Shown here: positions 1 to 7,836 of the stretch, piece by piece
Layout of the letters: every line of letters starts with the position of its first letter
Position numbering within the stretch: position 1 is the stretch's first letter
Assembly (NCBI GenBank): GCA_020025395.1
Contig: JAHHSE010000010.1
Span: 1-21,629, forward strand
Direction of reading: 5' to 3'
Origin: Oscillospiraceae bacterium
Lineage (GTDB): Bacteria; Bacillota; Clostridia; Oscillospirales; Oscillospiraceae
Length of the DNA: 21,629 nucleotides
Translations under genes and position numbers: made by a program
Notes under the pieces: generated by a model
Told to the model about the DNA's origin: nothing
Seen by the model: the letters and a program-made list of their open reading frames with translations, nothing else
Database searches by the model: none

Positions 1-147
1 GATTACTATAATGAGGACTCCGAGGCCCACAATCTGGCCGAGTGCATCATTGCCAAAAACCGTCACGGGGAGACCCGGACGGTAGAGCTGCAGTGGCTTC
101 CGGAGTTTACCACCTTCTCCGGAATCGAGCGCCGCTATGAGGAATGA
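1..147 (+). CDS. dnaB: Replicative DNA helicase DnaB, C-terminal end (partial)
   Basis: Frame 1 is open from the first base to a TGA at 145-147 and encodes the last 48 residues of a protein whose 5' end lies outside the window. The residues AECIIAKNRHGETRTVELQW followed by LPEFTTF match the C-terminal strand region of the RecA-like domain of DnaB helicases, usually written IIAKNRNGPTGTV. DnaB unwinds DNA at the replication fork as a hexamer. The stop overlaps the start of tilS by 11 bases, so the two are probably translationally coupled and share one transcript. The identification rests on this short motif only; the Walker motifs are not in the window. Confidence 0.85.
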   Translation, partial: DYYNEDSEAHNLAECIIAKNRHGETRTVELQWLPEFTTFSGIERRYEE

Positions 148-1516
148 CCTCTCCCCCGATCTGCCCCGCGCCCTGGCCCTCTCCGCCGCCTATGAAATGT
201 TCCCCTCCGGGGGAACCATCCTTCTGGCGGTTTCCGGGGGCAGGGATTCCATGGCCCTTCTCCACTGGTCGGCAAGCCTCTCCGCCGTCCTTCCGATTCA
301 TTTGGCGGTGGGTCACTTCCACCATGGGATGCGGGGAGAGTCGGCCGACCGGGACGCTCGGCGGGTAGAGAGCTGGTGCCGGGACCATCAGATCCCCTTC
401 TATATGGACCGGGGAGCGGTCTATCAGGAGGCCGCCCGCCGGGGGCTGGGGGTGGAGGAGGCGGGCAGACTCCTCCGATATGCTTTTTTGGAAAGAACCG
501 CCCAGGCCATCGGTGCCCTGCGGATTGCCACCGCCCACAACGCCGATGACAACGCGGAGACCCTCCTGTTAAACCTGGTTCGGGGATCGGGCCTTCAGGG
601 ACTCACCGGGATTCCCCCGGTGCGTGGGAGGGTGGTCCGCCCCTTTCTCACCACCTCCCGAAGGGAGATTGATTCCTATGTGGCCCGCTACGCCATCCCC
701 TATGGAGAGGACGAGACCAATGGGGATGACACCTATGCCAGAAACCGGATTCGGCACCAGGTCACCCCTGTGCTTTTCAGTCTGAATCCCCGATATCTGG
801 AGAATGTCTCCTCCGCCATCCACCATTTGCGGGAGGACAACAGCTGCCTCCAGCAAATGGCGGAGGCCCTCCTGTCCCAGGCGGAATTCGGACCGGGGTC
901 CGCCGTCCTCCCTGTCTCCTGTCTGCGCTCCGCCCCCACCCCCATCTCGGTCCGGGCCGTCCGGTCCCTGATGGACCGGGTGACCGGCTCCTCCCAGTAT
1001 GGGGAGCGGCATCTCCGGGGGGTGCTGGACCTGGCAAGGTCAAAGGACCCCTCCGCCCGGCTCTCCCTCCCGCACGGACTCACCGTCCGCCGGGTCTATG
1101 AGACCCTTCTGTTTACCACCCAGGAAGAGGAGGGTCCCTGGACTCCGGTCCCTCTGAGTGAGGGGGAAAATCAGGTGGGGAACTGGACCCTCACCGTCAC
1201 GGGAGCCTTTCCCGGCCTTCTGGCCCGCCCCCGGCAGATCGGTGACCGAATCCGCCTTCCCGGTCAGGCGGAAAAAAGCCTGAAAAAGCTGATGATTGAA
1301 AAAAAGATCCCCCGTCATCTGCGGGACGGTCTCCCCATTGCCGCCGATGCCTTCGGCCCTGTGGCGGTCCCTCTGCTGGGGGAAAATTCCGACCATCCCC
1401 GGTTCGGGCGGGTCCGCATCGCCTTTCACCCCAGATCCCCCGCCGAGCCGTATCATACAGCGGCACCCATTCAGGACCTGTCTCCTGACTCAAAAATGAA
1501 GAGAAGGAATGATTGA
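137..1516 (+). CDS. tilS: tRNA(Ile)-lysidine synthase TilS
   Basis: TilS uses ATP to attach lysine to C34 of the CAU-anticodon tRNA-Ile, so that it reads AUA as isoleucine. It is a cytoplasmic, normally essential enzyme. The 459-residue product has the PP-loop ATPase signature SGGRDS at residues 33-38 near the N-terminus. This is followed by the family motifs VGHFHHGMRGESADRDA and IATAHNADDNAETLLLNL (tRNA and ATP-site region), and by a C-terminal TilS domain around GDRIRLPGQAEKSLKKLMIE. Length is normal for the family. The ATG at 137 lies within the end of dnaB; no strong AGGAGG precedes it, which fits coupling to dnaB translation. It is followed almost directly by hpt and ftsH, the conserved Firmicutes order. 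Confidence is high. Confidence 0.96.
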   Translation: MRNDLSPDLPRALALSAAYEMFPSGGTILLAVSGGRDSMALLHWSASLSAVLPIHLAVGHFHHGMRGESADRDARRVESWCRDHQIPFYMDRGAVYQEAARRGLGVEEAGRLLRYAFLERTAQAIGALRIATAHNADDNAETLLLNLVRGSGLQGLTGIPPVRGRVVRPFLTTSRREIDSYVARYAIPYGEDETNGDDTYARNRIRHQVTPVLFSLNPRYLENVSSAIHHLREDNSCLQQMAEALLSQAEFGPGSAVLPVSCLRSAPTPISVRAVRSLMDRVTGSSQYGERHLRGVLDLARSKDPSARLSLPHGLTVRRVYETLLFTTQEEEGPWTPVPLSEGENQVGNWTLTVTGAFPGLLARPRQIGDRIRLPGQAEKSLKKLMIEKKIPRHLRDGLPIAADAFGPVAVPLLGENSDHPRFGRVRIAFHPRSPAEPYHTAAPIQDLSPDSKMKRRND

Positions 1517-1517
1517 C

Positions 1518-2063
1518 ATGATGGAGAATGACATTGAGCGCACCCTGTTCAGCGAAGAGGAGTTAAAGCGTCGAGTGGCCGAGATGGGCGCTCAAATCAC
1601 CAGGGATTATGAGGGGAAAAAGCCGGTGATTATCAGTATCCTCCGGGGCTCCTATATCTTTATGGCCGATCTCACCAGAGAGATCAAAATTCCCTGCAAT
1701 GTGGATTTTATGGCGGTCTCCTCCTACGGCGGCGGCACCTCCTCCTCCGGGCAGGTCAAAATCCTCAAGGATCTGTCCGAAAACATTGAGGGACGGGATG
1801 TTCTGGTTGTGGAGGACATTCTGGACAGCGGAAATACCCTAAGCTACCTCCTCCAGCTTTTGAAAGCCCGGAAGGTGGCTTCCATCAAGCTCTGCACCCT
1901 TCTGGATAAGCCTGCCCGCCGGACCAAGGATGTCCAGGCTGACTATGTTGGTTTTACGGTCCCCGACTACTTCGTGGTGGGATACGGGCTGGACTATGCG
2001 GAATATTACCGCAATCTGCCCTATATCGGAATCCTGAAGCCCGCTGTCTATGAGGGACACTAA
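1518..2063 (+). CDS. hpt: Hypoxanthine phosphoribosyltransferase
   Basis: This purine-salvage enzyme transfers the phosphoribosyl group of PRPP to hypoxanthine or guanine, giving IMP or GMP. The PRPP-binding signature VLVVEDILDSGNT lies at about residues 95-107, and ILRGSYIFMADL and the KPARR segment are typical of bacterial HPRT. An earlier in-frame ATG exists at 1509, but it is only one base from the ribosome binding site AGAAGGA (1502-1508). The ATG at 1518 is nine bases from it and is chosen, giving 181 residues, the usual length. The tilS stop ends at 1516, so spacing is one base. The gene lies between tilS and ftsH in one operon. Confidence 0.95.
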   Translation: MMENDIERTLFSEEELKRRVAEMGAQITRDYEGKKPVIISILRGSYIFMADLTREIKIPCNVDFMAVSSYGGGTSSSGQVKILKDLSENIEGRDVLVVEDILDSGNTLSYLLQLLKARKVASIKLCTLLDKPARRTKDVQADYVGFTVPDYFVVGYGLDYAEYYRNLPYIGILKPAVYEGH

Positions 2064-3905
2064 ATGAAGAAAACCATCTCTTTGCGGGATGTGGTCTTTT
2101 ACCTTTTTGTCCTACTGGCCCTCCTCCTCTCCCTCTCTCTTCTCACGGGCCAAAAGCCCAGGGAGGCCAAACTGGTCTACTCTGATATCCGTCAGCTTTT
2201 GGAGCAGCAAAAGGTACAGGAGCTCTGGGTGAAAGACAATGCCGTCCACCTTCTCCTCCGCCCTGAGGGAAAGGAAGAGGGGAAAACAGTCTCCTATCCC
2301 ATCTATTCCTTCCCCCTCTTTTATGAAGATCTCAATGAGCTTATTGTAAGGGAGTGGCAGATGGGCCGTCTGGAGCGCTATGACTACCCGCCTCCGGAGC
2401 TGCCCTCCTGGTGGGAGCGGCTTCTCCCCTATCTGTCCATCGCCCTGATCGGCTTTCTTCTCTGGCGGCTCTTCTCCCAGCAGTCCCAGGGGGGCGGCGG
2501 AGGGGAGCCGGGAAACCGCTTTGGGAAGGCACGGACCCGGACCCTGGAGGATCAGGGGAAACCGGTCACCTTTGCCGATGTCGCCGGGGCCGACGAGGAG
2601 AAAAACGAGCTTCAGGAGCTGGTGGATTTTCTCCGGGACCCCAACAAGTTCATCTCCCTGGGGGCCCACATTCCCAAGGGGGTTCTGCTGGTAGGCCCTC
2701 CGGGCACGGGCAAGACCCTTCTGGCCAAGGCGGTTGCGGGGGAGGCGGGGGTCCAATTTCTCTCCATCTCCGGCTCCGACTTTGTGGAGCTTTATGTGGG
2801 CGTGGGGGCCAGCCGGGTCCGGGACCTTTTTGACGAGGCCAAAAAGGATTCCCCCGCCATTGTCTTTATTGATGAGATTGACGCTGTGGGCCGTCAGAGA
2901 GGCACCGGTCTGGGCGGGGGACATGATGAGCGGGAACAGACATTAAACCAGCTGCTGGTGGAGATGGACGGCTTTGGCTCCAACGAGGGGGTCATTGTGC
3001 TGGCCGCCACCAACCGGGTGGATATTCTGGACCCCGCCCTTCTCCGTCCGGGCCGCTTTGATCGGCAGGTCTATGTGGGCCTTCCCGACATCAAGGGCCG
3101 ACAGGAGATTCTCAAGATTCACGCCAGAGGCAAGCCGTTGGGGGAGGATGTCCGCCTGGAGGAGGTGGCCCGCTCCACCGGGGGCTTTACCGGGGCCGAT
3201 CTGGAAAATCTCATGAATGAGGCCGCCCTCCTTGCGGTCCGGCGGAATCATCCCATTCTCCATCGGGAGGATATTTTCGATTCCATCCTCAAGGTCATTG
3301 CCGGCCCGGAGAAGCGGAGCCGGGTGATTTTGGAGAAGGAGCGCCGGCTCACCGCCTATCATGAGGCGGGGCACGCCATCGTCATTCATGAGCTGGGGAC
3401 CGCCGATCCGGTCCACCAGATTACCATTGTCCCCAGAGGTCAGGCGGGAGGAATGACCATCTCCCTTCCCCGGGAGGATCTCTCTTACCATTCGAAGGAG
3501 GCGCTCAAAGAGCAGATTGTCCGCTGTCTGGGCGGAAGGGCCGCCGAGCAGCTGGTGCTGGGAGATGTGTCCACCGGGGCCTCCAACGACCTGGAGCGGG
3601 CCACCTCCATCGCCCGAAGCATGGTCACCAAGTATGGTATGAGTGATAAGCTGGGGAATGTGGTGTTTGATTCCGGCCATGATGAAATCTTCATTGGTCG
3701 GTCCATGGCCCAGGCAAAGCCCTATTCCGAGGCTACAGCGCACCTGATTGACAGCGAGGTCAAGGAGCTGATCGATCACGCCTATCGGCAGTGCCAGGAG
3801 ATCCTGACCCGCCGGCGCTCCGAGCTGGAAGAGGTGGCAGTCTATCTTCTGGAACATGAGACCATGGATGCAGAGATCTTTGAAAAAGTGTTCCGCCCCC
3901 AATAA
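2064..3905 (+). CDS. ftsH: ATP-dependent zinc metalloprotease FtsH
   Basis: FtsH is a membrane-anchored AAA+ hexamer that extracts and degrades misfolded membrane proteins and selected cytoplasmic regulators. The N-terminus has a transmembrane helix at about residues 8-28, an extracytoplasmic region, and a second helix at about 120-140, followed by a glycine-rich linker. Walker A GPPGTGKT is at 211-218, Walker B reads VFIDEIDAVGRQRG, and the second region of homology includes LRPGRFDR. The zinc site HEAGH is at 433-437, with the third ligand D509 in GASNDLERAT. At 613 residues the protein has the usual length. The ATG directly follows the hpt TAA (no gap), with GAGGGA at 2052-2057 as ribosome binding site. 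It is the last gene of the operon before a strong terminator. Confidence 0.98.
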   Translation: MKKTISLRDVVFYLFVLLALLLSLSLLTGQKPREAKLVYSDIRQLLEQQKVQELWVKDNAVHLLLRPEGKEEGKTVSYPIYSFPLFYEDLNELIVREWQMGRLERYDYPPPELPSWWERLLPYLSIALIGFLLWRLFSQQSQGGGGGEPGNRFGKARTRTLEDQGKPVTFADVAGADEEKNELQELVDFLRDPNKFISLGAHIPKGVLLVGPPGTGKTLLAKAVAGEAGVQFLSISGSDFVELYVGVGASRVRDLFDEAKKDSPAIVFIDEIDAVGRQRGTGLGGGHDEREQTLNQLLVEMDGFGSNEGVIVLAATNRVDILDPALLRPGRFDRQVYVGLPDIKGRQEILKIHARGKPLGEDVRLEEVARSTGGFTGADLENLMNEAALLAVRRNHPILHREDIFDSILKVIAGPEKRSRVILEKERRLTAYHEAGHAIVIHELGTADPVHQITIVPRGQAGGMTISLPREDLSYHSKEALKEQIVRCLGGRAAEQLVLGDVSTGASNDLERATSIARSMVTKYGMSDKLGNVVFDSGHDEIFIGRSMAQAKPYSEATAHLIDSEVKELIDHAYRQCQEILTRRRSELEEVAVYLLEHETMDAEIFEKVFRPQ

Positions 3906-3926
3906 AAGTCCGGTTTATAGGACAGA

Positions 3927-3974
3927 AAGCCCCCTATACTGTTTCTGAAAGAAAACAGTATAGGGGGCTTTTTT
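3927..3974 (+). terminator. Intrinsic terminator of the dnaB-tilS-hpt-ftsH operon
   Basis: A perfect 18-bp stem is formed by 3927-3944 and 3953-3970, with an 8-base loop, and the 3' side runs into six T residues (3969-3974). It lies 21 bases after the ftsH stop. On the opposite strand the hairpin is followed by only three T residues, so it may also stop the convergent transketolase operon, but less efficiently. No other convincing terminator is seen between that operon's end and this hairpin. Confidence 0.95.
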
Positions 3975-4088
3975 ATGTTTGAATTTCGGAGTGTCAACGG
4001 GCATATTGAGGTTTTTGATGCCTGGGGCTCATTTCTCTTTTCCGCCGATACGATGGGGGAGGCATACGCGGAAGCCTATCTGTCCTGA
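3975..4088 (+). CDS. Possible small protein of 37 residues, unknown function
   Basis: An ATG at 3975 immediately follows the last T of the ftsH terminator and opens a 37-codon frame ending in TGA at 4086-4088. The product begins MFEFRSVNGHIEVFD and ends in an acidic, alanine-rich stretch (SADTMGEAYAEAYLS). It reads like a compact soluble beta-hairpin followed by a helix, with no signal peptide or membrane segment. The only ribosome-binding-like sequence is AGGGGG at 3962-3967, which is part of the terminator's 3' arm. Translation would therefore compete with formation of the hairpin. The codons resemble those of neighbouring genes. It is convergent with, and lies in the 3' region of, the transketolase operon. 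I do not recognise a family with certainty; it could be a chance ORF. Confidence 0.45.
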   Translation: MFEFRSVNGHIEVFDAWGSFLFSADTMGEAYAEAYLS

Positions 4089-4128
4089 CAGTCTCCCTTT
4101 GATTTTCCTCCGGCGGTCAAACGGGAAA

Positions 4129-5076
4129 TTATCCCTTTCTTTTGACGGCTTTACGAACGGCCTCTGCCACACCCTGGGGATTGAGTCCATAGGCGTCCAG
4201 GACCTCCTGGGCCTTCCCCGACCGTCCGAACAGATCGTTTACGCCGTGACGGATTACGGGAACAGGGCAATGCTCCCCCAGATACTCAGCCACAGCGCTG
4301 CCCAGGCCGCCCAGAACGGAATGCTCCTCCGTGGTGACCACACAGCCGGTCTTTCGCGCGGCGGCCTCCAGCAGAGGGCCGTCCAGGGGTTTTATGGTGT
4401 GAAAGTCCAGGACCTGAACCGAGAGGCCTTCCCCGGCCAAAAGCGCGGCGGCCTTCAGGGCTGCCTGGACCATCATACCGGTGGCGACCACGGTCACATC
4501 GGCGCCCTCCCGGAGCAGGACCCCTTTTCCGATTTCAAACTGATAGCCGGGGATCTGATCGGTGACGGAGTCCACGGCCAGACGGCCCAGACGCAGATAT
4601 GCGGGGCCTTTATGGTTCATGAGGGCGGAGACAGCGGCACGCATTTCCGGACCGTCACAGGGGCAGAGAACCGTCATATTGGGGATGGTCCGCATAAGGG
4701 ACAAATCCTCACAGCACTGGTGGGTCGCTCCGTCCTCTCCCACGGAGAGGCCGCCGTGGGAGCCTACCACAGTCACATTGAGACCGGGATAGGCAATGGA
4801 GTTGCGGACCTGTTCAAAGGCCCGTCCGGCGGCAAACATGGCAAAGGAGCTGGCAAAGACCTTTTTGCCGCAGGTGGCAAGGCCGGCGGCAACACCCATC
4901 ATATTGGATTCGGCGATCCCCAGATTAAAGAAACGGTGGGGATGAGCCTTGGCAAAGCCGCAGGTCATGGTGGAGCCGGAGAGGTCGGCATCCAGCACGG
5001 TGAGCTGGGGGTACTGGTCAGCCAGGGTGACCAGGGCCTCCCCAAAGGCGGCGCGAGTTGCGATTTTCTCAGACAT
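4129..5076 (-). CDS. Transketolase, C-terminal subunit
   Basis: This is the second half of a split transketolase, holding the pyrimidine-binding and C-terminal domains. With its partner it moves two-carbon ketol units between sugar phosphates in the pentose phosphate pathway. The motif FFNLGIAESNMMG (catalytic Glu at about residue 56) is the glutamate that activates thiamine diphosphate. GSHGGLSVGEDGATHQ and VVTTEEHSVLGGLGSAV are typical of the family. The longest frame starts at 5124, but AAGGAG sits nine bases before the ATG at 5076, which is chosen, giving 315 residues, normal for split enzymes. This start overlaps the N-terminal subunit's stop by eight bases (ATGTCTGA), which implies coupled translation in equal amounts. 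It is last in the glyS operon. Confidence 0.94.
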   Translation of the reverse strand: MSEKIATRAAFGEALVTLADQYPQLTVLDADLSGSTMTCGFAKAHPHRFFNLGIAESNMMGVAAGLATCGKKVFASSFAMFAAGRAFEQVRNSIAYPGLNVTVVGSHGGLSVGEDGATHQCCEDLSLMRTIPNMTVLCPCDGPEMRAAVSALMNHKGPAYLRLGRLAVDSVTDQIPGYQFEIGKGVLLREGADVTVVATGMMVQAALKAAALLAGEGLSVQVLDFHTIKPLDGPLLEAAARKTGCVVTTEEHSVLGGLGSAVAEYLGEHCPVPVIRHGVNDLFGRSGKAQEVLDAYGLNPQGVAEAVRKAVKRKG

Positions 5077-5980
5077 TCCACTCATCTCCTTCCCCGGTCC
5101 ATGAAATAAAAGGCTCCTGAGCACGGTTCATGGATTCCAGAACCATTTCATCGGCGCAGTCACGAATCCGTTGGGCAAGCTCCCGGCGGGCCTGCTGATA
5201 CTGCTCTTCGTTGGGGGCCTTGCCGTGCCAGCTTGCGTTGTTCTCCATAAAGGAGACCCCCTTGCCCTTCACTGTCCTTGCCAGGATCATGGTGGGCATT
5301 CCCGTTATGGCCTTGGCCTCGTCAAAGGCGGAGACCAGGGCGTCCAGATCATGTCCGTCCACATGGATGACGTGCCAGCCGAAGGCTTCGTATTTTTTGT
5401 CCAGGGGTTCGCTGGGCATGACCTCGGAGGTCCTTCCGTCGATTTGAAGGCCGTTGACATCCACCACGGCGCAAAGATTGTCCAGACGGAATTTGGCGGC
5501 GGACATGACGGCCTCCCAGGTTTGGCCCTCCTCAATCTCCCCATCTCCCAAAATGGCGTAAACCCGATAGGCCTTCCGGTCCATCTTCCCCGCCAGGGCC
5601 ATGCCCACGGCGGCGGAAATTCCCTGCCCCAGAGAGCCGGTGGACATATCCACGCCAGCCACATGGACCATGTCAGGATGGCCGGAATAGTGCCCCTGGA
5701 TGGAGCGGAACAGGGAGAGGTCCTCCCTGGGGAAATAGCCCTTCAGGGCCAGAAGGGAATAGAGGGCAGGGGTGCAGTGCCCCTTGGAGAGAACCAGTCG
5801 GTCCCGCTCCGGGTCAGAGGGATGTTTGGGGTCGATCTTCATGGTGTGAAAATAGAGGGTGGTCAGGATGTCCATGACCGAGAGAGAGCCGCCAATGTGA
5901 CCTGAGGCAGCGGCATGGACCGCGTTCAGGGCCAGGAGGCGGCCCTTGGCGGCAGCCAGGGCCAGAGGCTTGGTATCCAT
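5069..5980 (-). CDS. Transketolase, N-terminal subunit
   Basis: This is the diphosphate-binding half of a split transketolase, partner of the following gene. Family motifs are GHIGGSLS (27-34), SKGH (65-68), TGSLGQG (114-120) and the thiamine diphosphate/metal motif GDGEIEEGQ (145-153) ending at N176 in DVNG. The longest frame begins at 6031. The ATG at 5980 has GAAAGGA nine bases upstream and leaves 303 residues, the typical size, so it is preferred. It begins 26 bases after the stop of the LTA-synthase-like gene with no promoter or terminator between, which suggests one transcript. Splitting of transketolase into two genes is common in Clostridia and archaea; no missing key residue is seen. 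Confidence 0.94.
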   Translation of the reverse strand: MDTKPLALAAAKGRLLALNAVHAAASGHIGGSLSVMDILTTLYFHTMKIDPKHPSDPERDRLVLSKGHCTPALYSLLALKGYFPREDLSLFRSIQGHYSGHPDMVHVAGVDMSTGSLGQGISAAVGMALAGKMDRKAYRVYAILGDGEIEEGQTWEAVMSAAKFRLDNLCAVVDVNGLQIDGRTSEVMPSEPLDKKYEAFGWHVIHVDGHDLDALVSAFDEAKAITGMPTMILARTVKGKGVSFMENNASWHGKAPNEEQYQQARRELAQRIRDCADEMVLESMNRAQEPFISWTGEGDEWNV

Positions 5981-6006
5981 GGGAATCAGTCCTTTCAAAT
6001 GTGGTT

Positions 6007-7833
6007 TCAATAGGCGAAATGGGTCCGCCAATAGTATTGCAGGTTGAGATAATCTTGAACCAGGGCCTCCCCCTCCGGGGTGAGGCTGTTTGTAATGGAA
6101 CCCCGTTCCAGATAGCGGCCTGTGGTATGGACAACGGGGACCTGGCGGGCGATTTGGCTGTTGGCCTGGAGATAGGCAGGCCCGGTCCAGCCGCAGGCTT
6201 CAAAGACCAGATTCATGAGAAAATAGGGGCCGATGTCAGGGCCGGACCCGATGAAGTCATTTCCAAGGACCTCCTTGGCGGCATCGTTGGCCCAGATGAG
6301 GTAGCGGGTGGTGTAATAATTTCGGAATCCCTCTTCGGTGCCGAGATCCAGATTGATTCCCAAATTGTGATAGACACTGTTGCCGTCTCCCAGCCAGGGG
6401 TTGTGATCGCCGAAGAGGATCAGGATCACGGGGCGGTCACTCTCCCGCAGGGCGGCGGTGAGCTGCTTCAAATTCTCATTGGTGTCGTGGATTGAGCCAA
6501 AGTAGTTATTGAGGATGTTGAAGTCGTGGTCGGAGAGGCTGCCCCGCTCCACCCAGCCGTCTCCCCACCAGAGCTGCTCTGTGTCATAGGGGCCGTGTCC
6601 CTGATAGGTTACGGAGAAATTGAAGTAGGGCTGGTCGTTTTGGGCGATAAATTCCTGATAGTGAGGGAGGAAGGAGCCGAAGAACTCTTTGTCGGTGCTG
6701 GGTCTGTCCCCGGAGATGGCATGATAGTGGTTTTCCACAAAGCGGTATTCCTCATAGCCCAGATTCTGATTGATATTGTGCCGATTGTAGAACCACTGGA
6801 AGCATGGGTGATCCCCCTCCACCCGGTAGCCCTGGTCCCGGAAATACCAGACATAGGAGTTGCTTGGGGCACGGAAGGCCCCCAGATTGGAACAGCCGGT
6901 GACAAAGCACCGTTCGGTATCCACCGTTCCCCCGGCAAAGATATTGGTGATCAAATTGCCGGAGATGCTCTCCTGCTCCAGCTGATGCCAGTAGGCGTAG
7001 ACCTCCTCGTTCAGTCCGGGGACCCCCAGGCGGGAGAAATCATTGTAGGCCTCCAGCATAATGCCGATCACATCCACCTTTTTCTCCTCCGGGATATCCG
7101 CGTCGGTATAGGCGGAGAGGATGGCGGCGGCCTCCTCCTGCCGGTAGCCCTCAGGGGGCTTTTCCACCGCATCCGTGATGCTGTGGAGGAAGGGATAGAC
7201 AAAGCCGTGGGCGATGTACTGCTGGGTTGCGGACCAGCGGCTGGGGATGCGCTCGTAATAGGCAGTATGGACCTCATAGATCGAATCGCTGGAATAGACG
7301 GGGACCAGGGCGGCAGAGAGGGCAAGGGTGAGGGCCGCCAGAAGAATCCGGGGTTTTTGGCCGATCCGGTCCCGGGCAAAGAAGAAGAGAAGGACAGCGC
7401 CCCCCACCACGCAGAGCAGGGTGAAAATGAGCTTCTTGTCCAAAAAGAGATGATACTTCCCCGCCATGTTCCCCGCCTCCTTGAGGAGCAGGAGATCGGC
7501 AAAGAGGAGGGGGTCATCCCGAAAGGCCAGCTTGTAATAGTTGCCCAGTGTAAAGCCCAGCGTCACTGCCGCGGTGAGGAGGAAGGAGGGCAGGCTCCGG
7601 CGGGTAATGGCCAGGAAGAGGGCAGAGAGGAGAATGGGGGGCAGAAGATTGAGAAGTAGGATCAGGGGCCGCTCCACATATCCGGGAAAGACGCTCAGTC
7701 CGTAAGGACCCACCGCGAGGAGAATGGAGAGAAGACCGATCCCCAGTCCGGAGAGGAGGGTAAAAAGCAGGGTGAGCCAGGGTCCCGCACCCTCGTGGGA
7801 GCGGGCGGCCCAGGCATGGAGGCGTTCGTTCAT
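6007..7833 (-). CDS. LTA synthase-like membrane sulfatase / phosphoglycerol transferase
   Basis: This is a polytopic membrane protein with an extracellular alkaline-phosphatase-like (sulfatase) domain. Relatives transfer glycerol phosphate from phosphatidylglycerol to build lipoteichoic acid or to decorate surface glycans. Five hydrophobic segments lie at about residues 18-42, 53-76, 82-104, 134-153 and 162-180. The soluble domain has all expected active-site positions: E261 (MLEAYND), nucleophile T303 (GGTVDTE), H413 (QGHGPY) and D476-H477 (FGDHNPW). These match the E255/T300/D475/H476 arrangement known for Staphylococcus aureus LtaS. At 608 residues the length is normal. The start is three bases after the glyS stop, with GGAG nine bases upstream. 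The exact product (polyglycerolphosphate or a variant) cannot be told from sequence. Confidence 0.88.
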   Translation of the reverse strand: MNERLHAWAARSHEGAGPWLTLLFTLLSGLGIGLLSILLAVGPYGLSVFPGYVERPLILLLNLLPPILLSALFLAITRRSLPSFLLTAAVTLGFTLGNYYKLAFRDDPLLFADLLLLKEAGNMAGKYHLFLDKKLIFTLLCVVGGAVLLFFFARDRIGQKPRILLAALTLALSAALVPVYSSDSIYEVHTAYYERIPSRWSATQQYIAHGFVYPFLHSITDAVEKPPEGYRQEEAAAILSAYTDADIPEEKKVDVIGIMLEAYNDFSRLGVPGLNEEVYAYWHQLEQESISGNLITNIFAGGTVDTERCFVTGCSNLGAFRAPSNSYVWYFRDQGYRVEGDHPCFQWFYNRHNINQNLGYEEYRFVENHYHAISGDRPSTDKEFFGSFLPHYQEFIAQNDQPYFNFSVTYQGHGPYDTEQLWWGDGWVERGSLSDHDFNILNNYFGSIHDTNENLKQLTAALRESDRPVILILFGDHNPWLGDGNSVYHNLGINLDLGTEEGFRNYYTTRYLIWANDAAKEVLGNDFIGSGPDIGPYFLMNLVFEACGWTGPAYLQANSQIARQVPVVHTTGRYLERGSITNSLTPEGEALVQDYLNLQYYWRTHFAY

Positions 7834-7836
7834 GGG

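Noticed and set aside
3935..3940. TATACT in the ftsH terminator as a -10 box for the small ORF
   Set aside because: No acceptable -35 hexamer lies 16-18 bases upstream, and the sequence is explained by the perfect terminator stem; kept only as a remark.
3979..5109. Long plus-strand ORF of 376 codons
   Set aside because: It lies opposite both the transketolase C-terminal gene and its motifs, has glycine/histidine-rich low-complexity composition and no ribosome binding site. It is an antisense shadow of a G+C-rich gene.
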